Assembly (NCBI GenBank): GCA_026002935.1
Contig: BPGH01000001.1
Span: 1,785,965 to 1,849,964, forward strand
Origin: Acidimicrobiia bacterium
Lineage (GTDB): Bacteria; Actinomycetota; Acidimicrobiia; IMCC26256; PALSA-610
Reading direction: 5' to 3'
DNA length: 64,000 nucleotides
The notes beneath the pieces were generated by a model. The model did no database searches. It was not told the DNA's origin and was given only the letters and a program-made list of their open reading frames with translations. Below are positions 9,475 through 17,928 of the stretch, piece by piece (positions within the stretch are counted from its first letter, which is position 1; each line of letters starts with the position of its first letter). The position numbers and the translations under genes were made by a program.

Positions 9475-11316
9475 TCAGGGCGTGCCGGCCAGTCCGTGGC
9501 GGGCGAGGGCGTCGAGGAGCTGGGCGGCCCGGTGGTCGAAGGTGTGCGCGCCGAGCACGATCGCCCGCCCCCGCGCGGCCCGTGCCCGCGCCCGCTCGGG
9601 TGCGTCGAGGTCGGCGGCGACCAGCGCCCGCAGCTCGGCGGGGTCGCGGTAGCGGGGCACGGTGTCGCCGAAGACGTCGTCGATGCCGGGCACGTCGTCG
9701 GACACCACCGGCGCGCCGCAGGCGAGCACGTCGAACAGCCGGTTCGAGACGAACCCCCACTCGCGCATCGTGTCCCAGTGGTCGTTGAGGACCACGCCGG
9801 CCGACGAGTACACGGCGGGGAGCAGCTCGTTCGGGACGTGGTCGGCGACGACGAGGGAGCGGTCGACGAAGCGATCCCACCCGCTCCCGTAGATCGCGGG
9901 GCGGATCCCGGCGGCGAGCGCGTCGGCGACGACCGGGCGGAGCACGTCGCGTGTCTTCGCGACGACCGTGACGTCGTGGGCGTGCGCCGCGTCGCGCGCG
10001 ACGGGCCGGAACCGTTCGGGGTCGGTCGCCTGGAGCATGACCTCGACCGGCGTGCGCGTCCGCTCGCGCAGCTCCGCGGCGAACCGTTCCGACGCGACGA
10101 GGACGAGGTCGGCCTCGTCGCACTCGGCGTCGGAGACGAGCTCGGGATGGCTGATCACCCACAGCACGTGCGCCTGCCCGGGAGTCGCGCGCGCGGGTTC
10201 GAGGCCCCGCACCACGACGTGGACGTCGCATCCGCGTCCCGCTGGGGAGTCGGCGAGGTCGGCGGTCTGCACGCGCACGCCATGGCCGCGCCGGCGCAGC
10301 GCGCGCCCGAGGGCCTCGGCGAGGTGCCAGTCACCCCATCGCCGCGCGACCTTCGCCGAGGGCGCCGAGCAGGTGAGGGCCAAGCGCAGCTCGCCCGCGC
10401 GCGCGGGTGCCGCGCGCCGCATCAGCGCCGCGCCGTGGCGCGCCACGAGCTCCCGGCGCCCGCGGGAGTCGTCGGGGAAGGGTGCGACGAGCGCCGCGCG
10501 CCGGCGCACCGGCCGCTGGTCGACCATCGCGGCGGCCGGGACGACGACGAGCCCGCCGTGCGCGGCGAGCCGCAGGCCGAGGTCGGCGAGGTCGAGGTCG
10601 GGATCGCCGAGCGACCGGAGGCCCCCGGCCGCGTCGAACGCGTCGCGGGCGACGGCCAGGCAGCCGAGCGCGACCGGGGCACGCCGGGGCGGGCGCGCCA
10701 CGTCCGGCGGTTCCCCGGCGGCGTGCGCGCGCAGCGCCGGGCCGCCGTCGGGAGCGACGACGACGTCGAGTCCGTACGACCGGACCCGCCCGTCGTGCGG
10801 CGTCGCCGCGGACCTCGGGCGGCGCGGGTGGAGCAGCAGCGGCGCGGCGGCGACGACGTCGCCGCCGAGGGCGCCCGCGAGCCGGGCGAGCCAGCTCGGG
10901 TGGAGCGGCGCGACCCCGGCGGCGACGAGGCAGAGCAGCGCCGCGTCGACCTCGCCCAGCGCGTCGCGGGCGACGACCGGGACGGGGGCGGGAACGTCCC
11001 GGTCGCCGTCGGCCGGCCCGCCGAGGCGGACGATCGCCACCCGTCCCGGCGGTGGGTCCGCGACGGCCGGGAGCCGCGCGATCGCGGCGGCCGCGCGCCC
11101 GAGCGGGTCGCCGCCGGGCCGGACGCGTGCGGCGGCGACCGCCAGCCGCACACGGTCCGCCATCTCGGCCAGCGCCCGCCCGCGCGTCGCCAACCGGTCG
11201 AGCGCCGGGCCCGCCCGCCGATCGAGCGCGATCGCGGCGCGCACGGCGGGCCGTGCCCGCAGCGCCCGGTCGGCGGCCGCCTGCGCGCGCACCCGCCGCC
11301 GCAGTGCCTCCGCCAT
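9475..11316 (-). CDS. Two-domain glycosyltransferase (GT2-like + CgeB/GT1-like)
   Basis: A 613-residue protein from ATG 11316. The frame stays open upstream to the previous gene, but without an ATG or GTG near its stop, so a CTG start closer to 11370 is an alternative. The N-terminal part contains the later half of a GT2-like domain (LGCLAVARDAFDAAGGLRSL, then DLADLGLRLAAHGG), preceded by an Arg/Ala-rich helical region. The C-terminal 300 residues match the CgeB-like glycosyltransferase pattern: AHVLWVISHPE, VNDHWDTM-type DHWDTMREWGFVSNRLFDVLACGAPVV, and a final FDHRAAQLLD. It probably extends or decorates a glycan. The missing GT2 N-terminal DxD suggests that the first module may be non-catalytic. 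Confidence 0.7.
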   Translation of the reverse strand: MAEALRRRVRAQAAADRALRARPAVRAAIALDRRAGPALDRLATRGRALAEMADRVRLAVAAARVRPGGDPLGRAAAAIARLPAVADPPPGRVAIVRLGGPADGDRDVPAPVPVVARDALGEVDAALLCLVAAGVAPLHPSWLARLAGALGGDVVAAAPLLLHPRRPRSAATPHDGRVRSYGLDVVVAPDGGPALRAHAAGEPPDVARPPRRAPVALGCLAVARDAFDAAGGLRSLGDPDLDLADLGLRLAAHGGLVVVPAAAMVDQRPVRRRAALVAPFPDDSRGRRELVARHGAALMRRAAPARAGELRLALTCSAPSAKVARRWGDWHLAEALGRALRRRGHGVRVQTADLADSPAGRGCDVHVVVRGLEPARATPGQAHVLWVISHPELVSDAECDEADLVLVASERFAAELRERTRTPVEVMLQATDPERFRPVARDAAHAHDVTVVAKTRDVLRPVVADALAAGIRPAIYGSGWDRFVDRSLVVADHVPNELLPAVYSSAGVVLNDHWDTMREWGFVSNRLFDVLACGAPVVSDDVPGIDDVFGDTVPRYRDPAELRALVAADLDAPERARARAARGRAIVLGAHTFDHRAAQLLDALARHGLAGTP

Positions 11317-11375
11317 CCGGCGGGCCCGGTCGAGCGCCTCGGGCCGGTCCGGTGCGGCGTGCCCGTGCTCCCCGT

Positions 11376-12368
11376 TCAGAACAGCTCCACGTCGCCGAGC
11401 GTCAGGTCGAACTCCCTCGTGGTGGGGCGCGCCCCGGTCCCCGCCACCGGCCGCCACGTGAGCACCGGGCCCTGGCGCGGCAGGCGGACGTACCCGGAGC
11501 GGGTCACCGGGCGGCGGTCGAGGCGGATCACGTAGTCCGCCTCGCCGGCCCGGGCGACGAGGCGTTCGAGCGCGGTGGCCGTTCGCCGGTCGCCGCCGGG
11601 CGCGAGGACCTCGCACAGTGCGGCCTCGGTGGCGCTCCCGCGTCGCCGGACGCGGAACACGGCGAGGCCGCGTCGCACGTCGCCGTCGAGCGCGAGCACG
11701 CGGTAGGCGAGCGGCCCGAACCCGTAGCGCCAGGCGAGCTGGGCGCGCGTGTGCCGGGTGCGGAGCGCGCGCGGGGCGGGCAGCGAGCGGAGGAGGTCGT
11801 CGACGCGCGGGTCGGCGAACGCCTCCGGCGCGGGCACGCCCGCCGAGGCGGGGAGCGACCAGCGTTCGGCGGGCACGCGGGCGGCGCGCATGCGGGCCAG
11901 CGCGCCGGGCCCGCGCGGGCGCACCGACGCGGGGAGCCGTCCGACCTCCTGCCAGCCCATCTTGAGGTAGCCGGGCCGGCTCTGCGCGTTCGGCGTGTTG
12001 AACACGAAGTCGACCCCTTCACGCGCGAGCTCGGCGAGCGCGTGCAGGGTGAGCGCACGGAAGACCCCGCGTCCGCGGGCGTCGGGGTGCGTCGCGGTGT
12101 CGACCGCCCGGACGGCCCGGCGCACCCGGCCGTCGGGGTGCTCGAACTCCCAACGCAGGAAGGTGCGGAAGCCCACGACGCGCGACCCCTCGACCGCCAC
12201 CCACGCGGGCGACGGGCCGAAGGGGTTCTCGTGGTGCTTCCACTCGAAGAAGCGCCGGAACAGGTCGCCCGGCACCCAGTGCAGCGACGCGCCGAGCAGC
12301 TCGAGCACGGCGTCGAGGTCGGCCGGCCCGCAGGCGCGGATCTCGGGGGCGGCGGTGTGGCCGGTCAC
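11376..12368 (-). CDS. GNAT-family acetyltransferase
   Basis: A 330-residue protein; GTG start at 12368 overlaps the upstream glycosyltransferase stop (GTGA). The N-terminal 170 residues fit the GNAT fold. The acetyl-CoA loop lies in ATHPDARGRGVFRALTLHAL (R-x-x-G-x-G/A type), followed by a FVFNTPNAQSRPGYLKMGW segment typical of the terminal strands. The C-terminal 150 residues form a second region with no family I recognise. Proteins of this build are common in exopolysaccharide loci and may N-acylate an amino sugar before or after transfer. Substrate is not known. Confidence 0.7.
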   Translation of the reverse strand: MTGHTAAPEIRACGPADLDAVLELLGASLHWVPGDLFRRFFEWKHHENPFGPSPAWVAVEGSRVVGFRTFLRWEFEHPDGRVRRAVRAVDTATHPDARGRGVFRALTLHALAELAREGVDFVFNTPNAQSRPGYLKMGWQEVGRLPASVRPRGPGALARMRAARVPAERWSLPASAGVPAPEAFADPRVDDLLRSLPAPRALRTRHTRAQLAWRYGFGPLAYRVLALDGDVRRGLAVFRVRRRGSATEAALCEVLAPGGDRRTATALERLVARAGEADYVIRLDRRPVTRSGYVRLPRQGPVLTWRPVAGTGARPTTREFDLTLGDVELF

Positions 12369-13537
12369 GGCGCGAGGAGCTCCCGGTACACGGCCTCGGT
12401 GCGCCGCAGCGCCGCCCGCACGTCGAGCACCTCGGCGCGCTCGCGCGCGGACCGCCCGAGCTCGTGCCGGCGGGCGGGGTCGCGCGCGAGCGCGAGCAGC
12501 TCCGCCGCGAGCGCCTCGGGGCGGCCGGGCGGGACGAGCAGGGCCTCGCGGCCCGGGCGGGAGAGCTCGGCGACGCCGCCCACGTCGGTGGCCACGACGG
12601 GCAGGCCGAGCGCGAGCGCCTCCATGAGGGCGACCGGGAGGCCCTCGAAGTGCGACGCGAGGCAGAAGACGTCGCCGGCGGCCATCACCTCGACCGCGTC
12701 GGGCCGGTAGCCGAGGAACCGGAACCGGTCGCCGAGGCCGAGGGCGGCGTGCCGGGCCCGCAGCTCCCGTTCCAGCGGCCCCTGGCCGACGGCCAGGAAG
12801 CGGACCTCGGGGGCGGCGGCGGCGACCCGCGCGGCGGCGGCGAGGAGGTCGGGGTAGGCCTTGTTGGCGCGCAGGTTCGCGACGGTGACCACGGCGACCT
12901 GGTCGTCGGCCAGGCCGAGGGCCCGGCGCATGCGGGCGCGGGCCGCGGCCGCCCGCCGCACCCCCGCGACGTCGATCCCGTAGCGCACCACCTCGGTGGC
13001 CGCCCGCAGGCGGGCGGGCATCGACGCCCGCACCGCGTCGGACACGGCGAGGTGCCGCTCGCCCCGCAGGGGGGTGAGGCCGTCCGCCCACCGGGTGAGC
13101 GGCGCGTGGCTCGGCCAGACGTTGTGTTCCGTCGTCACGAGGCGGGGCCGCCGGCGCGGCGCCAGGGTCCGCACGGCCAGCCGGACCCCGACGGACGTGA
13201 CCGGCGAGTGCGAGTGGACGACGTCGAAGCCGCCCGACCGGACCAGCCGCGCCAGGCGCAGCACCCAGCGGGGGTCGCCGGTCGAGCGGGCGCCCATGCA
13301 CCGCACCGGGAGGCCCGCGGCCTCGATCTCGCCGACCAGCGCGTCCTTCCAGGGCAGGAGGTAGGCCACCTCCGCGTCGAGCCGCTCGCGGTCGCGCAGC
13401 CGGGCGTGGAGGGCGAGCAGCCGCTCCGCGCCACCCGGGCCGAGGCCCTTGATGCACCACAGGACCCGGGTGCGGCGGGCCGGACCGCCGGCGGGGGCGG
13501 GGGCGGCGGCCGGGGCGGGGGTGACCTTGGTGGGCAT
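12365..13537 (-). CDS. GT4-family glycosyltransferase
   Basis: 390 residues from ATG 13537. Classic GT-B/GT4 layout: N-terminal RVLWCIKGLGPGGAERLL (the acceptor-domain GGAE motif), FDVVHSHSPVTS, VTTEHNVWPS, then the donor domain with VTVANLRANKAYPDLL, RFRFLGYRPDAVEVMAAGD and CLASHFEGLPVALMEALALGLPVVATDVGG (the E-x7-E retaining-transferase signature). It should be a cytoplasmic retaining transferase acting on lipid-linked sugar. First gene of a minus-strand set (GT4, GNAT, glycosyltransferase) that diverges from the chain-length gene across a 147-bp promoter region. Confidence 0.88.
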   Translation of the reverse strand: MPTKVTPAPAAAPAPAGGPARRTRVLWCIKGLGPGGAERLLALHARLRDRERLDAEVAYLLPWKDALVGEIEAAGLPVRCMGARSTGDPRWVLRLARLVRSGGFDVVHSHSPVTSVGVRLAVRTLAPRRRPRLVTTEHNVWPSHAPLTRWADGLTPLRGERHLAVSDAVRASMPARLRAATEVVRYGIDVAGVRRAAAARARMRRALGLADDQVAVVTVANLRANKAYPDLLAAAARVAAAAPEVRFLAVGQGPLERELRARHAALGLGDRFRFLGYRPDAVEVMAAGDVFCLASHFEGLPVALMEALALGLPVVATDVGGVAELSRPGREALLVPPGRPEALAAELLALARDPARRHELGRSARERAEVLDVRAALRRTEAVYRELLAP

Positions 13538-13684
13538 GCCGGCCCGTAGTATCGTCGGTCTGCGCGGTGTGCGACACTGTGTGGTCGACACACGACGCGG
13601 AGCGACGATCATGCACTGCGGGCGTACCGGACCGCGAGGGCGGCGGTGGTCGCGCCGGGACGCGACCCGTACGGGAGTTGCGCG
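13538..13684. promoter_or_regulatory. Divergent promoter region with GTGT/ACAC dyads
   Basis: This 147-bp region lies between the minus-strand GT4 and the plus-strand chain-length gene. It contains GTGTGCGACAC at 13567-13577 (GTGT-N3-ACAC) and a second related dyad GTGT-N7-ACAC at 13579-13593. On the minus strand a GATACT hexamer lies 10 nt upstream of the GT4 ATG. A GGGAG ribosome site at 13673-13677 serves the GTG at 13685. The paired dyads are a candidate operator coordinating both arms of the glycan locus. Confidence 0.4.
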
Positions 13685-15286
13685 GTGGAGCTGACCGAGA
13701 TCTGGGCCGCCATCCGCCGGTTCTGGTGGCTCGTCGTCGCCTGCGTCCTCGTCGCGGCGTGCGTCGCGGCCGTGTACGTGATCCGGCGGCCCGATCCGGG
13801 CGGGGTCGTCCGCTACAGCACGGTCTACACCCTCGACGTGCCCTCGCGCGACGCCATCCTCGCCGCCCGCGAGGAGAACGCCCGGGACGTCCCCGAGTTC
13901 GAGGGGGTCCCCAACGAGCTGCTCGTCGGGCTCGACCGGATGGCGCTGTCGGAGTCGGTCCGGGCGCAGGCGGTGGAGGCCGCCGAGCTCACGATCGAGC
14001 AGGCGTTCGGGCTGCAGTTCGCCGCCGAGCTCACCAACGACGGCTATTCGTTCGTGATGACGGTCTCCGGGGTCGACCGCGAGGCGGTGCGGCGCGTCGC
14101 CGAGGAGTGGGTCGCCGCCTACCTCGCCGCGCGCAGCGAGGTGACGGTCGACGCGGCGGAGGACGAGCGCCGGGGCGTCATCCAGACGCTGACCTCGCTG
14201 CGCGCCCAGCTCGCCCAGCTCGTCACCGAGGTCAGCGCCCGCGGCGCCGCGGTCCCGGACCCGTCCGCGCCGCGGGGGTCGGAGACCGCACCCGTCGTCC
14301 CGGCACCGGAGACGATGGACATCCAGACGCTGCTCGACCAGTACGAGATCAGCGCGCTGCGCGCCGAGATCGCCGAACGGGGCCAGCGGTACGGGGAGAT
14401 CGTCGTCACCGGCACGTCCGCGAGCCCCTACGCCGAGGTGATCGACTCGGTCGACCGCGCGCTGCGCCCGCCCGACCCGGGCTCGCCGTGGGGAACCGTC
14501 GCGCTGATCCTGCTGGGCGGCCTCGCGCTCGGCCTCGCGGCGCCGATCGCGGTGTCGCGCTTCGACCGCCGGGTCCGCGACGCGAGGACGGCGGCCGCGA
14601 TCTTCGGCGCGCCGGTCCTGTGCGAGATCCCGGCGGCCGGCCGGCGCGAGTCGCCGTTCGTCACCCTGGACGACCCGCGATCCGAGCGCAGCGAGGCGTT
14701 CCGCGCGCTCGCGGCCACCGCGGTGGCGACCGACCGCCTGCCGCGGGCGATCATGCTCAGCTCCCCGAGCGGCACCGCGCAGGACGACGTCGCGGCGAAC
14801 TTCGCGGCGGCGCTGTCGGGGCTCGGGGTGCGGGTCGCGCTCGTCGCCACGGACGCGCGACAGCGCTGGTTCGTGAAGCCCTTCGAGCCGCCGGAGGGAC
14901 GGCCCGCGACCCTGCCCGACCTGCTCGTCGAGGCGCACCGGGGCAGCCTCAACGGCCAGTTGCGCGCGTCGTTGCCGCGCAGCGAGGTGCTGCCGAACCT
15001 CGTGGTCGTCCCGCCCGGCCCGAGCGACGAGGAGCTCGCGGCCTCGCTCGACGGGTTCCCGCCGCTGCTCGAGGCGCTGGCCGACGACGGGGTGGACGTC
15101 GTGGTGATCGCCGGGCCGTCGGTGCTCGACGAGGCCGAGGCCACGATCGTCGCGTGGGCGACCCGTTCCGTGCTGTGGGTCGTCGAGGCGGGCACGGTCA
15201 CGCGCGACGCCGCCGCGAGCGCCGCCTCGCGGCTGTCGTTGGCGGGCGTCGAGCCCTTCGGCGTCGCGCTCGTCGCGGGAACGTGA
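13685..15286 (+). CDS. Wzz/CpsC-like chain-length protein with degenerate BY-kinase domain
   Basis: 533 residues. Start set at GTG 13685 because a GGGAG site lies 7 nt upstream; a GTG at 13646 would add 13 residues before the membrane helix. Membrane segments sit at about residues 12-34 and 270-290, enclosing a periplasmic/extracellular coiled region, as in polysaccharide co-polymerases. The cytoplasmic C-terminal half aligns in order with a bacterial tyrosine kinase (SEAFRALAAT, then IMLSSPSGTAQDDVAANFAAAL, then DVVVIAGPSVLDEA). However, the Walker A lysine and Ser/Thr are absent (GTAQDD in place of GxGKS/T), and there is no Tyr-rich tail. It probably sets glycan length without kinase activity. 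It leads a six-gene plus-strand run. Confidence 0.75.
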   Translation: MELTEIWAAIRRFWWLVVACVLVAACVAAVYVIRRPDPGGVVRYSTVYTLDVPSRDAILAAREENARDVPEFEGVPNELLVGLDRMALSESVRAQAVEAAELTIEQAFGLQFAAELTNDGYSFVMTVSGVDREAVRRVAEEWVAAYLAARSEVTVDAAEDERRGVIQTLTSLRAQLAQLVTEVSARGAAVPDPSAPRGSETAPVVPAPETMDIQTLLDQYEISALRAEIAERGQRYGEIVVTGTSASPYAEVIDSVDRALRPPDPGSPWGTVALILLGGLALGLAAPIAVSRFDRRVRDARTAAAIFGAPVLCEIPAAGRRESPFVTLDDPRSERSEAFRALAATAVATDRLPRAIMLSSPSGTAQDDVAANFAAALSGLGVRVALVATDARQRWFVKPFEPPEGRPATLPDLLVEAHRGSLNGQLRASLPRSEVLPNLVVVPPGPSDEELAASLDGFPPLLEALADDGVDVVVIAGPSVLDEAEATIVAWATRSVLWVVEAGTVTRDAAASAASRLSLAGVEPFGVALVAGT

Positions 15287-15311
15287 GGACGCCCGACCGG
15301 GCCGGCCCGTG

Positions 15312-16133
15312 ATGGCGCGCGGTGACCTGGCGCGCGGCGCGCTCAAGGGCCTCGCGGCCGGCGCCGACCTCCTGCGGCGGCCGCCGGCCGGCGTCGTCGT
15401 GCTCATCTACCACCGGGTCGGCGGCGGCTCGGGCCTGCAGCTCGACCTGGCGCCCGACGTGTTCGCGCGCCAGATGGACGAGCTCGCCGCCGCCGGGAAC
15501 GTCGTCCCGCTCGCCACCGCGATCCGGCGGCTCGCCGGCGACGACGAGGTGCCCGGCGCCCCCGGCGTCGTGCTGACGTTCGACGACGGCACCGACGACT
15601 TCGCCGACCACGCGCTCCCCGTGCTCGTCGAGCGCGCGCTGCCCGTCACGTGCTACGTCGCGACGGCGTTCGTGGAGGAGCAGCGGCCGTTCGACCACGG
15701 AGCGCGCCCCCTGTCGTGGGGCGCGCTCGCCGACGCGTGCGCCACCGGCCTCGTCGACGTCGGCTCGCACACCCACACCCACCGCCTGTTGGACCGGGTG
15801 GATCCCGCGGTCGCGGCCGACGAGCTCGACCGGTCGGTCGCCCTGATCCAGGACCGCCTCGGGCGGGAGGTGCACGACTTCGCGTACCCGAAGGCGGTCG
15901 CGCCCGCACCGGGGGTGGAGCGGGCGGTGCGGGCGCGCTTCCGCTCCGCGGCGCTCGCCGGCACCCGCGCCAACCGGCCGGGCGCGACCGACCCGCACCG
16001 GCTGGCGCGCTCGCCGGTCCAGGCCGGCGACGGCATGCGGTGGTTCCGCCGCAAGGTGGCCGGGGGGATGCGGTTCGAGGACGACGTGCGGCGGCTGCTG
16101 AACCGCGCCCGGTACGCGGGGCGCCGGACGTGA
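15312..16133 (+). CDS. Polysaccharide deacetylase (NodB domain)
   Basis: 273 residues from ATG 15312; a GTG immediately before it (15309) is an alternative start. The NodB homology motifs are present in order: VLTFDDGTDDF (the metal-binding Asp and catalytic Asp of TFDDG), then VDVGSHTHTHRLLDRV (the SHTxTH metal-binding histidines), then DFAYPKAVAPAPG. It should remove N- or O-acetyl groups from a polysaccharide. There is no signal peptide I can call, so the site of action is uncertain; it may act on lipid-linked intermediates in the cytoplasm. It overlaps the next gene by 4 nt. Confidence 0.85.
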   Translation: MARGDLARGALKGLAAGADLLRRPPAGVVVLIYHRVGGGSGLQLDLAPDVFARQMDELAAAGNVVPLATAIRRLAGDDEVPGAPGVVLTFDDGTDDFADHALPVLVERALPVTCYVATAFVEEQRPFDHGARPLSWGALADACATGLVDVGSHTHTHRLLDRVDPAVAADELDRSVALIQDRLGREVHDFAYPKAVAPAPGVERAVRARFRSAALAGTRANRPGATDPHRLARSPVQAGDGMRWFRRKVAGGMRFEDDVRRLLNRARYAGRRT

Positions 16134-17320
16134 GCGCGCGCCGCCCGCTCCTGGTGCACGTCACGACGACCGACATGAGCCTCGAGCTGCTGCTCGGCCC
16201 GCAGCTCGAGGCGTTCGCCGCGGCGGGCTACGAGGTGGTCGGGGCGTCCGCCCCCGGCCCGTACGTCGAGGCGCTCGCCGCCCGCGGCATCCGGCACGTG
16301 CCGCTGCGGCACGCGACGCGCGCGATGGCACCGCAGCGCGACGCGTTGCTGCTCGGCGAGCTCGTCCGGCTCTTCCGTCGCGTGCGCCCGTGCGTGGTCC
16401 ACACGCACAACCCGAAGCCGGGCATCTACGGGCGCGTCGCCGCGCGGCTCGCGCGCGTGCCGGTGGTGGTGAACACGGTGCACGGCCTGTACGCGCAGCC
16501 CGGCGACCCGCCGGCGCGCCGTGCGATCGTCTACACGCTGGAGCGGATCGCGGCGGCGGCGTCGTCGGCCGAGCTGGTGCAGAACCCCGAGGACCTGCCG
16601 GTGCTGCGCCGGCTCGGGGTCCCGGAGCGCAAGCTGACGCTGCTCGGCAACGGCATCGACCTCGGGCGCTTCGACCCCGACCGGGTCGATCGCGCGGACG
16701 CGCGCGCGGCGCGCCAGGAGCTCGGCGCGCACGACGACGAGGACGTGGTCGTGGGGCTCGTCGGGCGGCTCGTGCGCGAGAAGGGGTACGCGGAGGTCGT
16801 CGAGGCGGCCGAGCGGCTGGGCGGGCGCGGGGTGGCGGTGCGCTTCGCCGTCGTCGGGCCCGACGACCCCGACAAGGCCGACGCGCTCGACGACACCCTG
16901 CGGCGGCGGGGGGAGCGCGCCGGCATCCGCTTCCTCGGCGCGCGCCACGACGTGGAGCGGCTCTACGCCGGGATGGACGTGTACGTGCTCGCGTCGTACC
17001 GCGAGGGGTGGCCCCGCTCCGCGATGGAGGCGGCGGCGATGGGCCTCCCGGTGGTCGCGACCGACATCCGGGGGTGCCGGCAGGTGGTGGACCACGGCGT
17101 GACCGGCCTCCTCGTCCCCGCGCGGGACGCCCGCGCGCTCGCGGACGCGATCGAGGTGCTCGTGCGCGACGGCGCGCTGCGGGCGCGCATGGGTGCGGCC
17201 GCGCGTCGCAAGGCGCGGTCGGAGTTCGACCAGCGCCGCTGCATCGACATCACGCTCGCCACCTACGACCGCCTGCTGCGCGGGCGCGCGCCCGGCCGTG
17301 CGGGCGCGCGGGTCGCGTGA
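16130..17320 (+). CDS. GT4-family glycosyltransferase
   Basis: 396 residues; GTG start overlaps the deacetylase stop (GTGA). The N-terminal acceptor domain shows LVHVTTTDMSLELLLGPQ and VVHTHNPKPGIYGRVAARLARVPVVVNTVHG, a pattern seen in WbnK/WbpH-type transferases acting early on undecaprenyl-linked sugars. The donor domain has LGNGIDLGRFDPD, VGLVGRLVREKGYAEVVEAA and VLASYREGWPRSAMEAAAMGLPVVATDIRGCRQVV (E-x7-E). The coupling to the WecA-like gene two places downstream suggests it adds the second or third sugar of the repeat unit. Donor unknown. Confidence 0.88.
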   Translation: MSARRPLLVHVTTTDMSLELLLGPQLEAFAAAGYEVVGASAPGPYVEALAARGIRHVPLRHATRAMAPQRDALLLGELVRLFRRVRPCVVHTHNPKPGIYGRVAARLARVPVVVNTVHGLYAQPGDPPARRAIVYTLERIAAAASSAELVQNPEDLPVLRRLGVPERKLTLLGNGIDLGRFDPDRVDRADARAARQELGAHDDEDVVVGLVGRLVREKGYAEVVEAAERLGGRGVAVRFAVVGPDDPDKADALDDTLRRRGERAGIRFLGARHDVERLYAGMDVYVLASYREGWPRSAMEAAAMGLPVVATDIRGCRQVVDHGVTGLLVPARDARALADAIEVLVRDGALRARMGAAARRKARSEFDQRRCIDITLATYDRLLRGRAPGRAGARVA

Positions 17321-17928
17321 ACGGACGGCCGCCCGCCCGTGTACCCGTCGGGCTGCGGTGCGGCGCGGCGTCCGACGCACCACACGTCGCTCGCCTGCAC
17401 GCCGACCGGATCGGCGAGGGGTTCCTCGCGACCCTGGGTGTGCGGTTCCTCACCCGCCTGTACCGCCGCATCGCGTCGTCGCGGCACGCGTTCGTCGTCG
17501 TGGCGGACCGGGAGGGGCAGGTCGTCGGGTTCGTCGCGGTGGCGACGACGACGGGCGGCCTGTACCGCGAGTTCCTCGTGCGCGACGGCGTGGCGGCCGC
17601 GGTGGCGGCGCTCCCCGCCCTCGCGCGCGCGCCGCGCCGGGTGTGGGAGACCCTGCGGTACGGCACCGGCCCGCGCGCGGGCGACCTCCCCGACGCCGAG
17701 ATCCTCGCGCTCGCGGTCGACCCCCGGGCGGCGGGCGCAGGGATCGGGCGGCGCCTCGCCGAGGCGGCGCTGCGCGAGCTCGGGCGGCGCGGCGTCCGCT
17801 CGGCGCGGGTCGTCACGGCCGTCGGGAACACGGCGGCCCTCGCGACCTATCGCGCGGCCGGGTTCCGCCCCCACGGGCGCACCGAGGTGCACCGCGGGAC
17901 GCCGCAGGAGGTCCTCGTGTGGCCGTGA
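17317..17928 (+). CDS. GNAT-family N-acetyltransferase
   Basis: 203 residues, start GTG overlapping the GT4 stop by 4 nt. The acetyl-CoA signature is clear in EILALAVDPRAAGAGIGRRLAEAAL (the R/Q-x-x-G-x-G/A loop after strand 4), followed by ARVVTAVGNTAALATYRAAGFRPHGR. This is a single-domain GNAT of normal length. In this operon an amino-sugar acetylation is likely, analogous to WbpD/PglD-type steps but in a different fold. Substrate cannot be inferred. Confidence 0.82.
   Translation: MNGRPPARVPVGLRCGAASDAPHVARLHADRIGEGFLATLGVRFLTRLYRRIASSRHAFVVVADREGQVVGFVAVATTTGGLYREFLVRDGVAAAVAALPALARAPRRVWETLRYGTGPRAGDLPDAEILALAVDPRAAGAGIGRRLAEAALRELGRRGVRSARVVTAVGNTAALATYRAAGFRPHGRTEVHRGTPQEVLVWP

Noticed and set aside
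13611..13694. 27-codon ORF overlapping the start of the chain-length gene
   Set aside because: Arg-rich, no conserved feature and no good ribosome site; probably chance.
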